Source: DSYF01 sp041181065
Lineage (GTDB): Bacteria > Verrucomicrobiota > Verrucomicrobiia > Limisphaerales > DSYF01
Reading direction: 5' to 3'
Length of the DNA: 10,356 bases
NCBI GenBank assembly: GCA_041181065.1
Contig: JBEGQI010000021.1
Location: 1-10,356, forward strand
In this document: piece after piece, positions 1 through 6,918 of the stretch
Numbering within the stretch: position 1 is the stretch's first letter
Layout: each line of letters starts with the position of its first letter
The notes under the pieces: model-generated
Seen by the model: the letters and a program-made list of their open reading frames with translations, nothing else
Databases searched by the model: none
Told to the model about the DNA's origin: nothing
Translations under genes and position numbers: made by a program

Positions 1-1139
1 TCGGCGGCCTCGGTGACATGTTCAATCTATCGAACACGTTCACCGCCTCAACACTTGGCGATGTCCTAGCCATGCGGATGCACCGGACCGTGGCGGGAAC
101 GATTCGCTCGTTTGTGCCGGATGCGCGCGTGTCCCAGATGCTTGATCATTTCACGCAATACGTCGGCTCCTCGCCCTACGCCTCACCTGCGGTGCTGTGT
201 GGCATCGCCCACATGCAAACCAACGAGGGCGTATGGTATCCGATTGGCGGAACGCGTGCAGTGCCGTTGGCGCTGGCCAAACTCGCGCGAGAACTCGGCG
301 TCGAGATTCATCTCAACACCAGCATCGAACGCATCCACACGGAGAACGGGGAGGTGCGCGGCGTCATAACCGGCACAGGTGAGATGATTCCTTTAGCAGC
401 TGTCATCTCCAATAGCGATTCCGTTCGAACTCACAGTGAATTGCTCGTCGCGACGACAGCGGCTGAGGCGTTCATGAAACGCCGCGACTACGAGGCTGCG
501 TGTTCAGGTGTCGTGCTATATCTCGGCTTGAACAAACGCTACGAACATCTGGCGCATCACAATTTCGTGTTCAGTCACGATCCGCACGAGGAGTTCGACT
601 TCATCTACAATCGCGGAGAGCCGGCACCAGATCCGACGTGCTATCTGGCGGCACCTGCGCAATCCGAGCCCGCCGTTGCGCCAGCCGGCGGCGAGGCACT
701 CTATGTTCTCGTGCACACACCCTATTTGCGCCCACATCACGACTGGAAAAGAATGCTGCCAGACTATCGAAAGACCATCATTGAAAAGCTGAAGACAACT
801 GGCGGCATGAAAGACATCGAGCAACGCATCGTCACGGAGGAGGTGCTGACGCCGCAGGATATCAACGACCGCTATCGTGTGCTGAACGGAGCCATTTACG
901 GGCTCGCCAGTCACGGGCGGTTGCTCGGCGCATTCAAGCCCGCCAACCATAGCCCTGACGTGAAAGGCCTCTACCTCGCCGGCGGTTCCGCACATCCCGG
1001 TCCCGGCATGCCAATGGCAATGATGTCCGGCTGGATTGCCGCAGACCGATTGCACCAAGACGGTCTCGTGACTCCCTGCGAAACACCCCTAGCAAAGTCA
1101 TCGGACAATAATGTCGCTGAGTTGGCCGCGATCGCTTGA
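1..1139 (+). CDS. Carotenoid desaturase/oxygenase family flavoprotein (CrtI/CrtN/CrtP-like), 5' partial
   Basis: FAD-dependent oxidoreductase of the phytoene/diapophytoene desaturase family, which desaturates or oxidises carotenoid precursors at the membrane. The reading frame is open from base 3 to the stop at 1137-1139 with no in-frame stop before the ATG at 18. That ATG is therefore probably internal, and the gene starts left of the window. Family members are about 500 residues; about 378 are visible, and the N-terminal dinucleotide-binding GxGxxG region is missing. Visible family signatures are the YVGSSPY segment, the GVWYPIGGT substrate-domain motif (about 228-254), and the C-terminal FAD-binding stretch LYLAGGSAHPGPGMPMAMMSG (about 970-1030). 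The next gene begins nine bases after the stop. The acyltransferase and CrtQ-like glycosyltransferase downstream suggest a C30 (staphyloxanthin-type) or similar polar carotenoid route. The sequence does not separate a desaturase (CrtN) from a terminal oxygenase (CrtP). Confidence 0.9.
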   Translation, partial: GGLGDMFNLSNTFTASTLGDVLAMRMHRTVAGTIRSFVPDARVSQMLDHFTQYVGSSPYASPAVLCGIAHMQTNEGVWYPIGGTRAVPLALAKLARELGVEIHLNTSIERIHTENGEVRGVITGTGEMIPLAAVISNSDSVRTHSELLVATTAAEAFMKRRDYEAACSGVVLYLGLNKRYEHLAHHNFVFSHDPHEEFDFIYNRGEPAPDPTCYLAAPAQSEPAVAPAGGEALYVLVHTPYLRPHHDWKRMLPDYRKTIIEKLKTTGGMKDIEQRIVTEEVLTPQDINDRYRVLNGAIYGLASHGRLLGAFKPANHSPDVKGLYLAGGSAHPGPGMPMAMMSGWIAADRLHQDGLVTPCETPLAKSSDNNVAELAAIA

Positions 1140-1148
1140 GATTCATCG

Positions 1149-2093
1149 ATGCGCACGTCGGTTCAAAATTCTCCAGAGAAGGCATTTCGCGAACCACGTT
1201 CGACGGGAGAAAGTGAACCTGCCCTGCCCTGCCCCAGAACTTCCACGACTCGCGAATCTTCCCGTGTCGTGAATGGGACACGTGGTGATGGAGTGAACCG
1301 AGATGTTTCGCCCGCATTACCGTCCGTTTCACCACGGCTGCTCCGCGCCTTCTCTGCTTACGCGCGTTGGTATATTGCTCGCCATATTCATTCCATCCGC
1401 ATCTCTCGCGCAGTCGCTATCCCTAACGTGGGCGGACTGCCGCTGGTCATTTACGTCAATCACGCCTCGTGGTGGGACCCGCTCGTCTGCCTGTATCTGC
1501 AAAACGAACTGTTTAGCCGGCGCAATGCCTATGCGCCGATGGATGCTGTGGCGCTCAAGAAGTATCGTTTCTTCGCGAAGATCGGTTTTTTTGGCGTGGA
1601 GCAAAACGCGCGGGCCGGCGCAGCGGAGTTCATGCGAAAAGCAAAAGCAGTCTTGAGCCAGCCAAGCTCGATTCTCTGGCTTACGCCACAAGGCCGCTTT
1701 GCTGATGTCCGTGAGCGTCCGGTTCGATTCAAACCTGGCTTGGGCCACTTGCCACAATCGACCGGACGGGCTGCCTACGTCCCGCTGGCCCTGGAATACA
1801 CGCATTGGGAAGAACGGAAACCAGAAGTGCTCGCCCGCTTCGGTCCAATCGAAATCTTTGGCGGCCCAACACATGAGCATGCCATCAAAGACATGGATTG
1901 GACTCGCCACTTTGAAAGGCAGTTGGAAGTCACCCAAGATGCGCTGGCTCTGGAAGCCCAACGTCGGGTCCCAGCCGATTTCAATGTCATCTTGCGATCC
2001 AAATCCGGCACCGGATTTATCTATGATGCCTGGCGGGCGCTCCGATCCTCGCTGGCCGGGGAAAACTTCCAACGCGAACACGGAACGCTGTGA
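1149..2093 (+). CDS. PlsC-like acyltransferase, probable carotenoid-glycoside acyltransferase
   Basis: Lysophospholipid-acyltransferase-fold (PlsC/LPLAT) enzyme that would move a fatty acyl group onto a hydroxyl. The HX4D catalytic motif is clear as NHASWWDP (His codon 1461-1463, Asp codon 1476-1478). The third block reads TPQGRF (1683-1700), where glycerophosphate acyltransferases usually have PEGTR, so the acceptor may not be glycerol-3-phosphate. Its place between a carotenoid oxidoreductase and a CrtQ-like glycosyltransferase suggests it acylates a glycosylated carotenoid, the job of CrtO in Staphylococcus. As I recall, CrtO is a small unrelated protein, so this would be a functional analogue. 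The start is uncertain. ATG 1149 has no ribosome-binding site, and its first 45 or so residues are polar and non-domain-like. GTG 1293 follows a GGTGAT box and gives a family-typical N-terminus of 266 residues. The stop overlaps the next start (GTGA). Confidence 0.85.
   Translation: MRTSVQNSPEKAFREPRSTGESEPALPCPRTSTTRESSRVVNGTRGDGVNRDVSPALPSVSPRLLRAFSAYARWYIARHIHSIRISRAVAIPNVGGLPLVIYVNHASWWDPLVCLYLQNELFSRRNAYAPMDAVALKKYRFFAKIGFFGVEQNARAGAAEFMRKAKAVLSQPSSILWLTPQGRFADVRERPVRFKPGLGHLPQSTGRAAYVPLALEYTHWEERKPEVLARFGPIEIFGGPTHEHAIKDMDWTRHFERQLEVTQDALALEAQRRVPADFNVILRSKSGTGFIYDAWRALRSSLAGENFQREHGTL
1263..1282 (+). promoter_or_regulatory. Inverted repeat just upstream of an alternative acyltransferase start
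   Basis: CGTGTC (1263-1268) and GACACG (1277-1282) are perfect 6-bp inverted arms around an 8-base loop. They lie immediately before the GGTGAT box. No U-run follows, so it does not look like an intrinsic terminator. If translation starts at 1293, this hairpin would sit beside the ribosome-binding site and could modulate initiation. Such a short repeat may also occur by chance. Confidence 0.3.
1284..1289 (+). promoter_or_regulatory. Possible ribosome-binding site supporting a GTG start at 1293
   Basis: GGTGAT matches the 3' half of the extended Shine-Dalgarno sequence AGGAGGTGAT and lies three bases before the in-frame GTG at 1293. That spacing is right for this half of the site. No comparable site precedes ATG 1149. 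It is therefore the best sequence argument for the shorter acyltransferase. Confidence 0.4.
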
Positions 2094-3280
2094 CTTTCGA
2101 AATTCTCGCCATTCTGTCCCTCGTGCTCGCTGCGATCCCGGCGGTGATGTTCGTTTGGAACCTGCTGCAGTTGCGCCGGCTCAAACGAGCGCAAGCGCAG
2201 CACGGCGCTGTCTCCGTTCTCATACCCGCCCGCAACGAGACGACCAACATTCTGGGAGCACTGCAATCGGTCCTGCAAAACCAAGGCGTTGAGTTCGAGG
2301 TCATCGTGCTCGACGACCATTCTGAAGACGATACGGCCGCAATTGTTCGCGAGATCGCCGCAAGCGATCCGCGCGTCCGACTTGAAACCGCTCCGCCGTT
2401 GCCAGCGGGCTGGTGCGGAAAAATGCATGCCTGCCAGATTCTCTCGCAGCATGCACGACATGCTTTGCTTGTCTTCATGGATGCTGATGTTCGGCTCGCT
2501 CCGGATGCACTGGTCCGGTTGAGCGCGCGCATGAATCGTGACGAGCATGGAACTGCACCGGCGCTCGTGAGTGGCGTGCCGCGCCAAATCACCGGCACAT
2601 TTCTTGAGCACCTGCTGATTCCTCTGATCCATTTTGTGTTGCTTGGATTTCTACCCATCTGGCGAATGCGCCGTTGCACCAAGCCCGCTTACGGTGCGGG
2701 CTGCGGCCAACTTCTGATCGCGCAAGCGGAGGCCTATCACGCAGTGGGAGGTCATGCTGCCATCCGGGAATCGCTGCACGACGGGCTAAATCTACCGCGC
2801 GCATTTCGCCGGGCTGGTTTTCGGACCGATATTTTTGATGCCACCGACATTTCTTCCTGCCGGATGTATTACAATGCTCGCGAAGTGTTGGACGGATTGA
2901 CAAAGAATGCCCACGAAGGCCTCGCCGCCCCCGCTCAGATTGGACCTTGGACTCTGCTGTTGTTCGGCGGTCAAGTCGTGCCGTGGATTTTACTGGTGTG
3001 CAGTATTGGGCTTAATCCGGATGTTCTCCGACTCGCTTTAGCGGCGGCAGCATTGACCTTGATACCACGCATTCTTGCTGCGTGGCGCTTCCATCAATCC
3101 TGGCTCAGCGTCCTGTTGCATCCGCTGTCGATCGCAATCTTTCTGGTCATCCAATGGCGCGCGCTCCTTCAGTCCTGCTTCAATCGCCCCAAAGTTTGGA
3201 AAGGCCGCAGCTATGCTGCGCAGTCAAAATCCCTACCTCCGGTTTCTAAACCAGCCCGAGTCAGCACCCCTGTTCCATGA
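2090..3280 (+). CDS. Membrane family-2 glycosyltransferase, CrtQ-like
   Basis: GT-A-fold glycosyltransferase of family 2, with the layout of CrtQ-type carotenoid glycosyltransferases, which add a sugar to a carotenoid carboxyl or hydroxyl at the inner membrane. In order along 396 residues: an N-terminal membrane helix (about 3-26); the nucleotide-sugar-binding start VSVLIPARNE (41-50); LDDHSEDDT (74-82); PLPAGWCGK (103-111); the metal-binding DAD (131-133); a probable catalytic acid/base region around LHDGL (near 231); and three C-terminal membrane helices (about 285-305, 310-330, 343-362). The GTG start overlaps the acyltransferase stop by four bases, and the stop overlaps the next ATG by four, so translational coupling is likely. 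The donor sugar and acceptor cannot be read from the sequence. The carotenoid role rests on the neighbours and on resemblance to CrtQ. Confidence 0.88.
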   Translation: MTFEILAILSLVLAAIPAVMFVWNLLQLRRLKRAQAQHGAVSVLIPARNETTNILGALQSVLQNQGVEFEVIVLDDHSEDDTAAIVREIAASDPRVRLETAPPLPAGWCGKMHACQILSQHARHALLVFMDADVRLAPDALVRLSARMNRDEHGTAPALVSGVPRQITGTFLEHLLIPLIHFVLLGFLPIWRMRRCTKPAYGAGCGQLLIAQAEAYHAVGGHAAIRESLHDGLNLPRAFRRAGFRTDIFDATDISSCRMYYNAREVLDGLTKNAHEGLAAPAQIGPWTLLLFGGQVVPWILLVCSIGLNPDVLRLALAAAALTLIPRILAAWRFHQSWLSVLLHPLSIAIFLVIQWRALLQSCFNRPKVWKGRSYAAQSKSLPPVSKPARVSTPVP

Positions 3281-3819
3281 GTTTACCCTCACTCGCCAAA
3301 CTCCTCTGCGTCTTGTGCATCTTGTCATGCGCCGCGGTGCAGGCATCGACCAATGCCACTGAGCGCATATCGGAATCCACCAACCGCTGCGCCCAGTTCA
3401 CGCTGGAAGATCAATTTCAAAAATCGCACGACTTCAAATTTCCCCGCGACAAGCCTACGGTGCTGACTGTAGCAGATAGGAAGGGCGCGGACGGCATCGT
3501 GAATTGGGCTCACCCGCTGGCGGAAAAGTTTGGTGACAAAATCACCATTGCAGGGCTGGCAGATGTGTCCTCGGTGCCTGGCCCATTGCACGGCTTGGTC
3601 CGATCCAAATTCAAAAAGGTGATTACATTTCCCGTGATGCTGGATTGGGATGGTGATGCCACCAAGAGCTTCAACTACACGAAATCGCAGGCGAATGTCT
3701 ATTTAATCTCAACGGACGGGCGGGTATTGCATCACTTTGCGGGAACAGTTGATGAGGAACAGCTCAAGAAATTGATGACTTTGATTGAAAGCGAAATCGC
3801 CACGAAAGCAAAGAAGTAG
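3277..3819 (+). CDS. Exported thioredoxin-fold (redoxin-like) protein lacking catalytic cysteines
   Basis: A 180-residue protein with a Sec-type signal peptide: Lys8, a hydrophobic core to about 19, and a likely cut after VQA at 23. Ile-Leu-Ser-Cys18 is a weak lipobox alternative. The mature part resembles the AhpC/TSA-redoxin fold: a short lead-in (FTLEDQF, 41-47), a first strand KPTVLTVADRKG (59-70), a middle strand with TIAGLADVSSVP, an FPVMLDWDG segment where redoxins carry the cis-Pro loop, and a last strand NVYLISTDGRV before a C-terminal helix. No CxxC or peroxidatic Cys follows the first strand. The only mature cysteine is Cys38, before the domain. A redox-inactive binding or scaffold role is therefore more likely than a reductase. 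The ATGA overlap ties it to the glycosyltransferase, suggesting a link to carotenoid assembly or the envelope. The specific function is not recognised. Confidence 0.75.
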   Translation: MSLPSLAKLLCVLCILSCAAVQASTNATERISESTNRCAQFTLEDQFQKSHDFKFPRDKPTVLTVADRKGADGIVNWAHPLAEKFGDKITIAGLADVSSVPGPLHGLVRSKFKKVITFPVMLDWDGDATKSFNYTKSQANVYLISTDGRVLHHFAGTVDEEQLKKLMTLIESEIATKAKK

Positions 3820-3874
3820 CAGCCCGCCGGACGAATGCGTGGCTAAAAGTGAAGCCTCTGCAGTCAATCCAGGG

Positions 3875-4795
3875 ATGAATGGGCTGCGACTGGGCCTCTG
3901 TTGTCAGTTTGCTCGCGAGCCGATCAAATTCCGCACCACCACGGCGACGGCAATGCTTCGCATGTCGAAGCCGCAACGCTTGGAGAAGCTTGGGGAACTC
4001 TGCCGTGCGAACGCAGATGCGCTGTTGGCCTCATTGCAATTTTGCGCGAGCCACGGCATCGGCGCGTTTCGTATCAACAGCCAGATCCTGCCGTTGAAAA
4101 CCCATCCAGATGCGGGCTATGACGTCACCGATCTGCCCAACAGCCAGGGTATCGTGTCGCGTTTCCAAGAGTGCGGTGCGTTTGCGAGGGGACACCACTT
4201 GAGGGTCTCGTTTCACCCGGATCAATTTGTAGTGCTCAATTCACCCAACCCCAAGACACTGGCTCACTCACTGGCCGAATTGAAATACCAAGCCGAGGTG
4301 GCGGAATGGGTTGGCGCGGACACGTTGAACATCCACGGCGGCGGCGCTTATGGCGACAAGGCAACGGCATTGTATTCACTGCGAAAGAGCATTGAGCATC
4401 TGCCCGCACCCGTTCGCTCCCGACTCACGCTGGAGAACGACGACAAGGTTTACACACCCGACGATTTGTTACCGGTCTGCGCGGACACGGGGATCCCGCT
4501 GGTTTACGACGTGCATCATCATCGCTGTTTGCGCGATGAAATGAGCGTGTCAGAAGCGACCGAGCGGGCGCGGAAGACTTGGAAGACTGAACCGTTGTTT
4601 CACATCTCGAGTCCGCTGGAAGGCTGGGACGGCCCAAAGCCGGAGCGACATCACGACTTCATCAACGCAGACGATTTCCCCCGTGCGTGGCTCGGTTGGC
4701 CGCTCACCGTGGAGGTTGAGGCGAAGGCAAAGGAACTTGCCCTCGAAAAGCTCCGCAAAGAATTGAGTTCACACTTTCCTGATACCACACACTGA
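3875..4795 (+). CDS. uvsE: UV-damage endonuclease, UvsE/UVDE family
   Basis: TIM-barrel, metal-dependent endonuclease that nicks DNA 5' of UV photoproducts and starts excision repair without UvrABC. The 306 residues from ATG 3875 begin RLGLCCQF, the normal family start. Candidate metal and active-site residues appear in family order: His114 (SFHPDQF), His154 (NIHGGG), Glu187 (LENDD), Asp212 and His214-216 (YDVHHH), His243 (HISS), His259/260, and Glu280/Glu282 (VEVEAK). Their spacing parallels the ligands I recall for the Thermus enzyme, shifted by about 12. Upstream in-frame GTG 3839 and TTG 3785 are possible starts but would add only non-conserved polar residues, and TTG 3785 overlaps the preceding gene. 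No start has a strong ribosome-binding site. Lying downstream of carotenoid genes and 18 bases before the SRPBCC gene, it fits a light-damage response operon. Confidence 0.93.
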   Translation: MNGLRLGLCCQFAREPIKFRTTTATAMLRMSKPQRLEKLGELCRANADALLASLQFCASHGIGAFRINSQILPLKTHPDAGYDVTDLPNSQGIVSRFQECGAFARGHHLRVSFHPDQFVVLNSPNPKTLAHSLAELKYQAEVAEWVGADTLNIHGGGAYGDKATALYSLRKSIEHLPAPVRSRLTLENDDKVYTPDDLLPVCADTGIPLVYDVHHHRCLRDEMSVSEATERARKTWKTEPLFHISSPLEGWDGPKPERHHDFINADDFPRAWLGWPLTVEVEAKAKELALEKLRKELSSHFPDTTH

Positions 4796-4813
4796 AACAA
4801 AGACACCCCTTGT

Positions 4814-5263
4814 ATGCGCGTGCGCGAATTCAAAACCGCCCTGTGGCTGCCGACTCCGCCGGAGGAATTGTTTCCATTCTTCGCCAACCCGATGAATCTC
4901 GACGCCATCACACCGCCGTGGCTGCATTTCCGGATTGTCACACCACAGCCCATCGAGATCCGAGCAGGCGCCATCATCGACTACCGGTTGCGTGTGCACG
5001 GCGTGCCACTACGCTGGCAGACCCTGATCAAGGAGTGGGAGCCCCCGCATCGCTTCGTGGACGAACAAATCGTTGGGCCGTATCGGCAGTGGATTCACAC
5101 GCACACCTTTGAACCGCGCGATGGTGGCACTTTAGCCCACGACAAAGTGGAGTATTCTGTGCCATTTGACCTCATCGCGTATCCACTGTTCGTTCGTCGG
5201 GACATCAAGAAGATTTTCGCATTCCGCCAAGCGATGCTTTCAAGGAAGTTTGGAGTCGCGTAG
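4814..5263 (+). CDS. SRPBCC (START/Bet v1-like) ligand-binding protein
   Basis: A 149-residue soluble protein with the helix-grip fold signature of the polyketide cyclase/SRPBCC superfamily, which binds hydrophobic ligands in a deep pocket. Visible are the N-terminal strand EFKTALWLPTPPEELFPFF, the segment NPMNLDAITPPWLHFRI, the central strands IIDYRLRVHGVPLRWQTLI and VDEQIVGPYRQWIHTHTFEP, and a C-terminal helix RRDIKKIFAFRQAML. It is a single-domain protein without signal peptide or membrane segment. It is the last gene of the left operon, 18 bases after uvsE; the ATG lacks a clear ribosome-binding site. A hydrophobic-ligand role (a carotenoid or its precursor) is attractive in this setting but is inference only. 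Relatives are often annotated simply as SRPBCC or cyclase/dehydrase family. Confidence 0.8.
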   Translation: MRVREFKTALWLPTPPEELFPFFANPMNLDAITPPWLHFRIVTPQPIEIRAGAIIDYRLRVHGVPLRWQTLIKEWEPPHRFVDEQIVGPYRQWIHTHTFEPRDGGTLAHDKVEYSVPFDLIAYPLFVRRDIKKIFAFRQAMLSRKFGVA

Positions 5264-5418
5264 GGAGAGCCAAAGGTTTTCTCAAACACCGCACAACCGG
5301 CAAGGTAACATGCATAAAACATTCATGAGACGCGGCGATTTGGACATTTGCGTGTGCGGACACATTGAAACAGGCAAAACTCCTTCAAAGGAACGAACGC
5401 ACCTGATACCTTGAGCGC
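5264..5418 (+). other. Intergenic region before the phosphohexomutase gene
   Basis: These 155 bases between same-strand genes hold no convincing ORF. I see no U-tailed hairpin that would be an intrinsic terminator and no good sigma-70 promoter pair. A small 4-bp stem with a CGGA loop lies around 5351-5362 (TGTG...CACA), and an AAGGAA stretch about 25-30 bases upstream of the ATG is too far away to be its ribosome-binding site. The gap is the longest on the plus strand, so an operon boundary and a promoter for the downstream gene are likely here, though unseen. Confidence 0.4.
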
Positions 5419-6918
5419 ATGAAAGTCTCTATCCGCGAACTCATGGGCAGCAGCGGGGTGGCCTTCGGCACGAGCGGCGCGCGTGGATTGGCCACGGCGA
5501 TGACCGATCTGGTCTGTTACGCTTACACGAAGGGGTTTCTCCAATATCTCGAAACCATCGGCGAATTGAAGCGCGCCGGAGAATCGGTCGCGGTCGCCGG
5601 TGATTTCCGGCCCAGCACGGATCGCGTGATGGAAGCCGTCTGTCGCGCGGCGGAGGACATGGGTTATCGCGCCATCTGCTGCGGCAAAGTCCCGTCGCCT
5701 GCCGTGGCGTTACTCGGGCTGGAGAAAAGGATTCCCGCGATCATGGTCACGGGCAGCCACATCCCCGACGACCGCAACGGCATCAAGTTCAACAAAGCGT
5801 CCGGCGAAGTCCTCAAGGACGACGAAGCAGGCATGGCCGGTCAAATCGTCGAACTCAACGACGCGCTCTTCGACAAGGCGGGCTGGTTCGCGAAACGAAA
5901 CGCCGCGCCGCGTGCCGTGGCCACCGAAGCGGGTGAGCATTACATCGCTCGTTACTTGAATGGCTTTGCATCGGACGCATTGAACGGGCTGCGCGTCGGG
6001 GTCTATCAACATTCCGCCGTCGCGCGGGATGTGCTCGTGAAAATCCTTTCGGGTCTCGGCGCAATCGTCACGCCGCTAGGCCGCTCGGAGAAATTCATCC
6101 CCGTGGACACCGAAGCCATCCGGTCCGAGGACGTCCAACTCGCGCGTGACTGGGCTGCGGACGGCGCATTTGATGCCATCGTCTCTGCCGACGGCGACAG
6201 CGACCGCCCCATCGTGAGCGACGAACTAGGTGAATGGTTGCGCGGCGACGTCGCGGGAATCCTTACGGCGAAATTCCTTGGCGCAGATTCCGTCAGCACG
6301 CCGGTGAGCTGCAACACTGCTGTCGAGAAATGTGGTTGGTTCGCCACGGTCCGCCGCACGCGCATCGGTTCGCCGTTCGTGATCGCCTCCATGTTGGAAG
6401 CCAGTCGCGCTGGCGCTAAGACCGTCGTCGGCTACGAAGCGAACGGCGGCTTCCTGCTGAACTCAGACGTGACGCTCGAAGGCCGCAAGCTCCGCGCGTT
6501 GCCGACGCGCGACGCCGTCATCGTGATGCTCGGCATCCTCATCACCGCGAAACGTAGCGGGAAGAAGATTTCACAGCTCGTCGCGGAGTTGCCCGCGCGA
6601 TTCACGGCGAGCGACCGGCTCAAGGAATTCCCGACCGAGAAGAGCCGCGCCATCATCGCCAAGTTTTCGACGGGCAACGTCGCTGCGGATCGCGCTGCCA
6701 TCGAGAACGCCTTCGGCGCGCTGTGCGGCAAGGCTGCGCGCACTGACAGCACGGATGGATTACGCGTGACCTTCGCCAACGAGGAAGTCATCCACTTGCG
6801 TCCGTCCGGCAACGCGCCGGAGTTCCGCTGTTACACCGAAGCGGCGTCCAACGACCGTGCTGTGTCGTTGAACGCACTGGCGATTGAAGTCCTGAAGAAG
6901 CTGGCGGCGGCGGGCTAG
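5419..6918 (+). CDS. Alpha-D-phosphohexomutase (phosphomannomutase/phosphoglucomutase family)
   Basis: Cytoplasmic enzyme interconverting hexose-6-phosphate and hexose-1-phosphate through a phosphoserine, feeding nucleotide-sugar synthesis. All four family sites are present in 499 residues, a usual length. The phosphoserine loop is TGSHIPDDRNG (111-121, Ser113). The metal loop is DGDSDRP (258-264, Asp258/260/262). The sugar-specificity loop is GYEANGG (338-344), replacing the common GEESGH. The phosphate-binding loop is RPSGNAPEFR (461-470), replacing RPSGTEP. These variants occur together in a phosphomannomutase-like branch, so mannose or mixed mannose/glucose specificity is favoured over GlmM, but the substrate is not settled. 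The N-terminal FGTSGARG is also typical. The start ATG has no obvious ribosome-binding site. The stop overlaps that of the convergent cyclase gene. It could supply sugar donors for the CrtQ-like enzyme upstream, or for lipopolysaccharide or capsule. Confidence 0.92.
   Translation: MKVSIRELMGSSGVAFGTSGARGLATAMTDLVCYAYTKGFLQYLETIGELKRAGESVAVAGDFRPSTDRVMEAVCRAAEDMGYRAICCGKVPSPAVALLGLEKRIPAIMVTGSHIPDDRNGIKFNKASGEVLKDDEAGMAGQIVELNDALFDKAGWFAKRNAAPRAVATEAGEHYIARYLNGFASDALNGLRVGVYQHSAVARDVLVKILSGLGAIVTPLGRSEKFIPVDTEAIRSEDVQLARDWAADGAFDAIVSADGDSDRPIVSDELGEWLRGDVAGILTAKFLGADSVSTPVSCNTAVEKCGWFATVRRTRIGSPFVIASMLEASRAGAKTVVGYEANGGFLLNSDVTLEGRKLRALPTRDAVIVMLGILITAKRSGKKISQLVAELPARFTASDRLKEFPTEKSRAIIAKFSTGNVAADRAAIENAFGALCGKAARTDSTDGLRVTFANEEVIHLRPSGNAPEFRCYTEAASNDRAVSLNALAIEVLKKLAAAG
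6915..6918. other. Overlapping convergent stop codons (CTAG)
   Basis: TAG at 6916-6918 ends the phosphohexomutase gene on the plus strand. The complement of 6915-6917 is TAG and ends the cyclase gene on the minus strand. The palindrome CTAG therefore terminates both, leaving no room for a terminator between the genes. Confidence 0.9.

Noticed and set aside
18..20. ATG at 18 as the true start of the desaturase-family gene
   Set aside because: The frame is open upstream to the window edge, and the conserved N-terminal FAD-binding region would be missing; the gene is cut by the window.
516..1058. A 180-codon open frame on the minus strand opposite the desaturase-family gene
   Set aside because: No domain features; the plus-strand frame carries clear family motifs over the same bases.
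1329..2081. A 250-codon open frame on the minus strand opposite the acyltransferase gene
   Set aside because: It lies wholly inside a gene with a clear HX4D acyltransferase domain, and its translation shows no recognisable domain. It is an antisense shadow.
2017..2682. A 221-codon minus-strand open frame opposite the glycosyltransferase gene
   Set aside because: Arg/Ser-rich, low-information translation typical of a shadow frame in GC-rich coding DNA.
3785..3874. N-terminal extension of uvsE from a TTG start overlapping the redoxin-like gene
   Set aside because: The added 30 residues are polar and do not look like the family; the UvsE domain begins directly after ATG 3875.
5265..5279. A 15-base sequence shared exactly with 9878-9892 (GAGAGCCAAAGGTTT)
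   Set aside because: One copy is intergenic and the other lies in kinase coding sequence. There are no extended flanks or further copies, so chance is a sufficient explanation.
5338..5375. Possible promoter upstream of the phosphohexomutase gene (TTGGAC, TTGCGT elements)
   Set aside because: No -35/-10 pair with good matches at proper spacing was found, so it was not called as a promoter.
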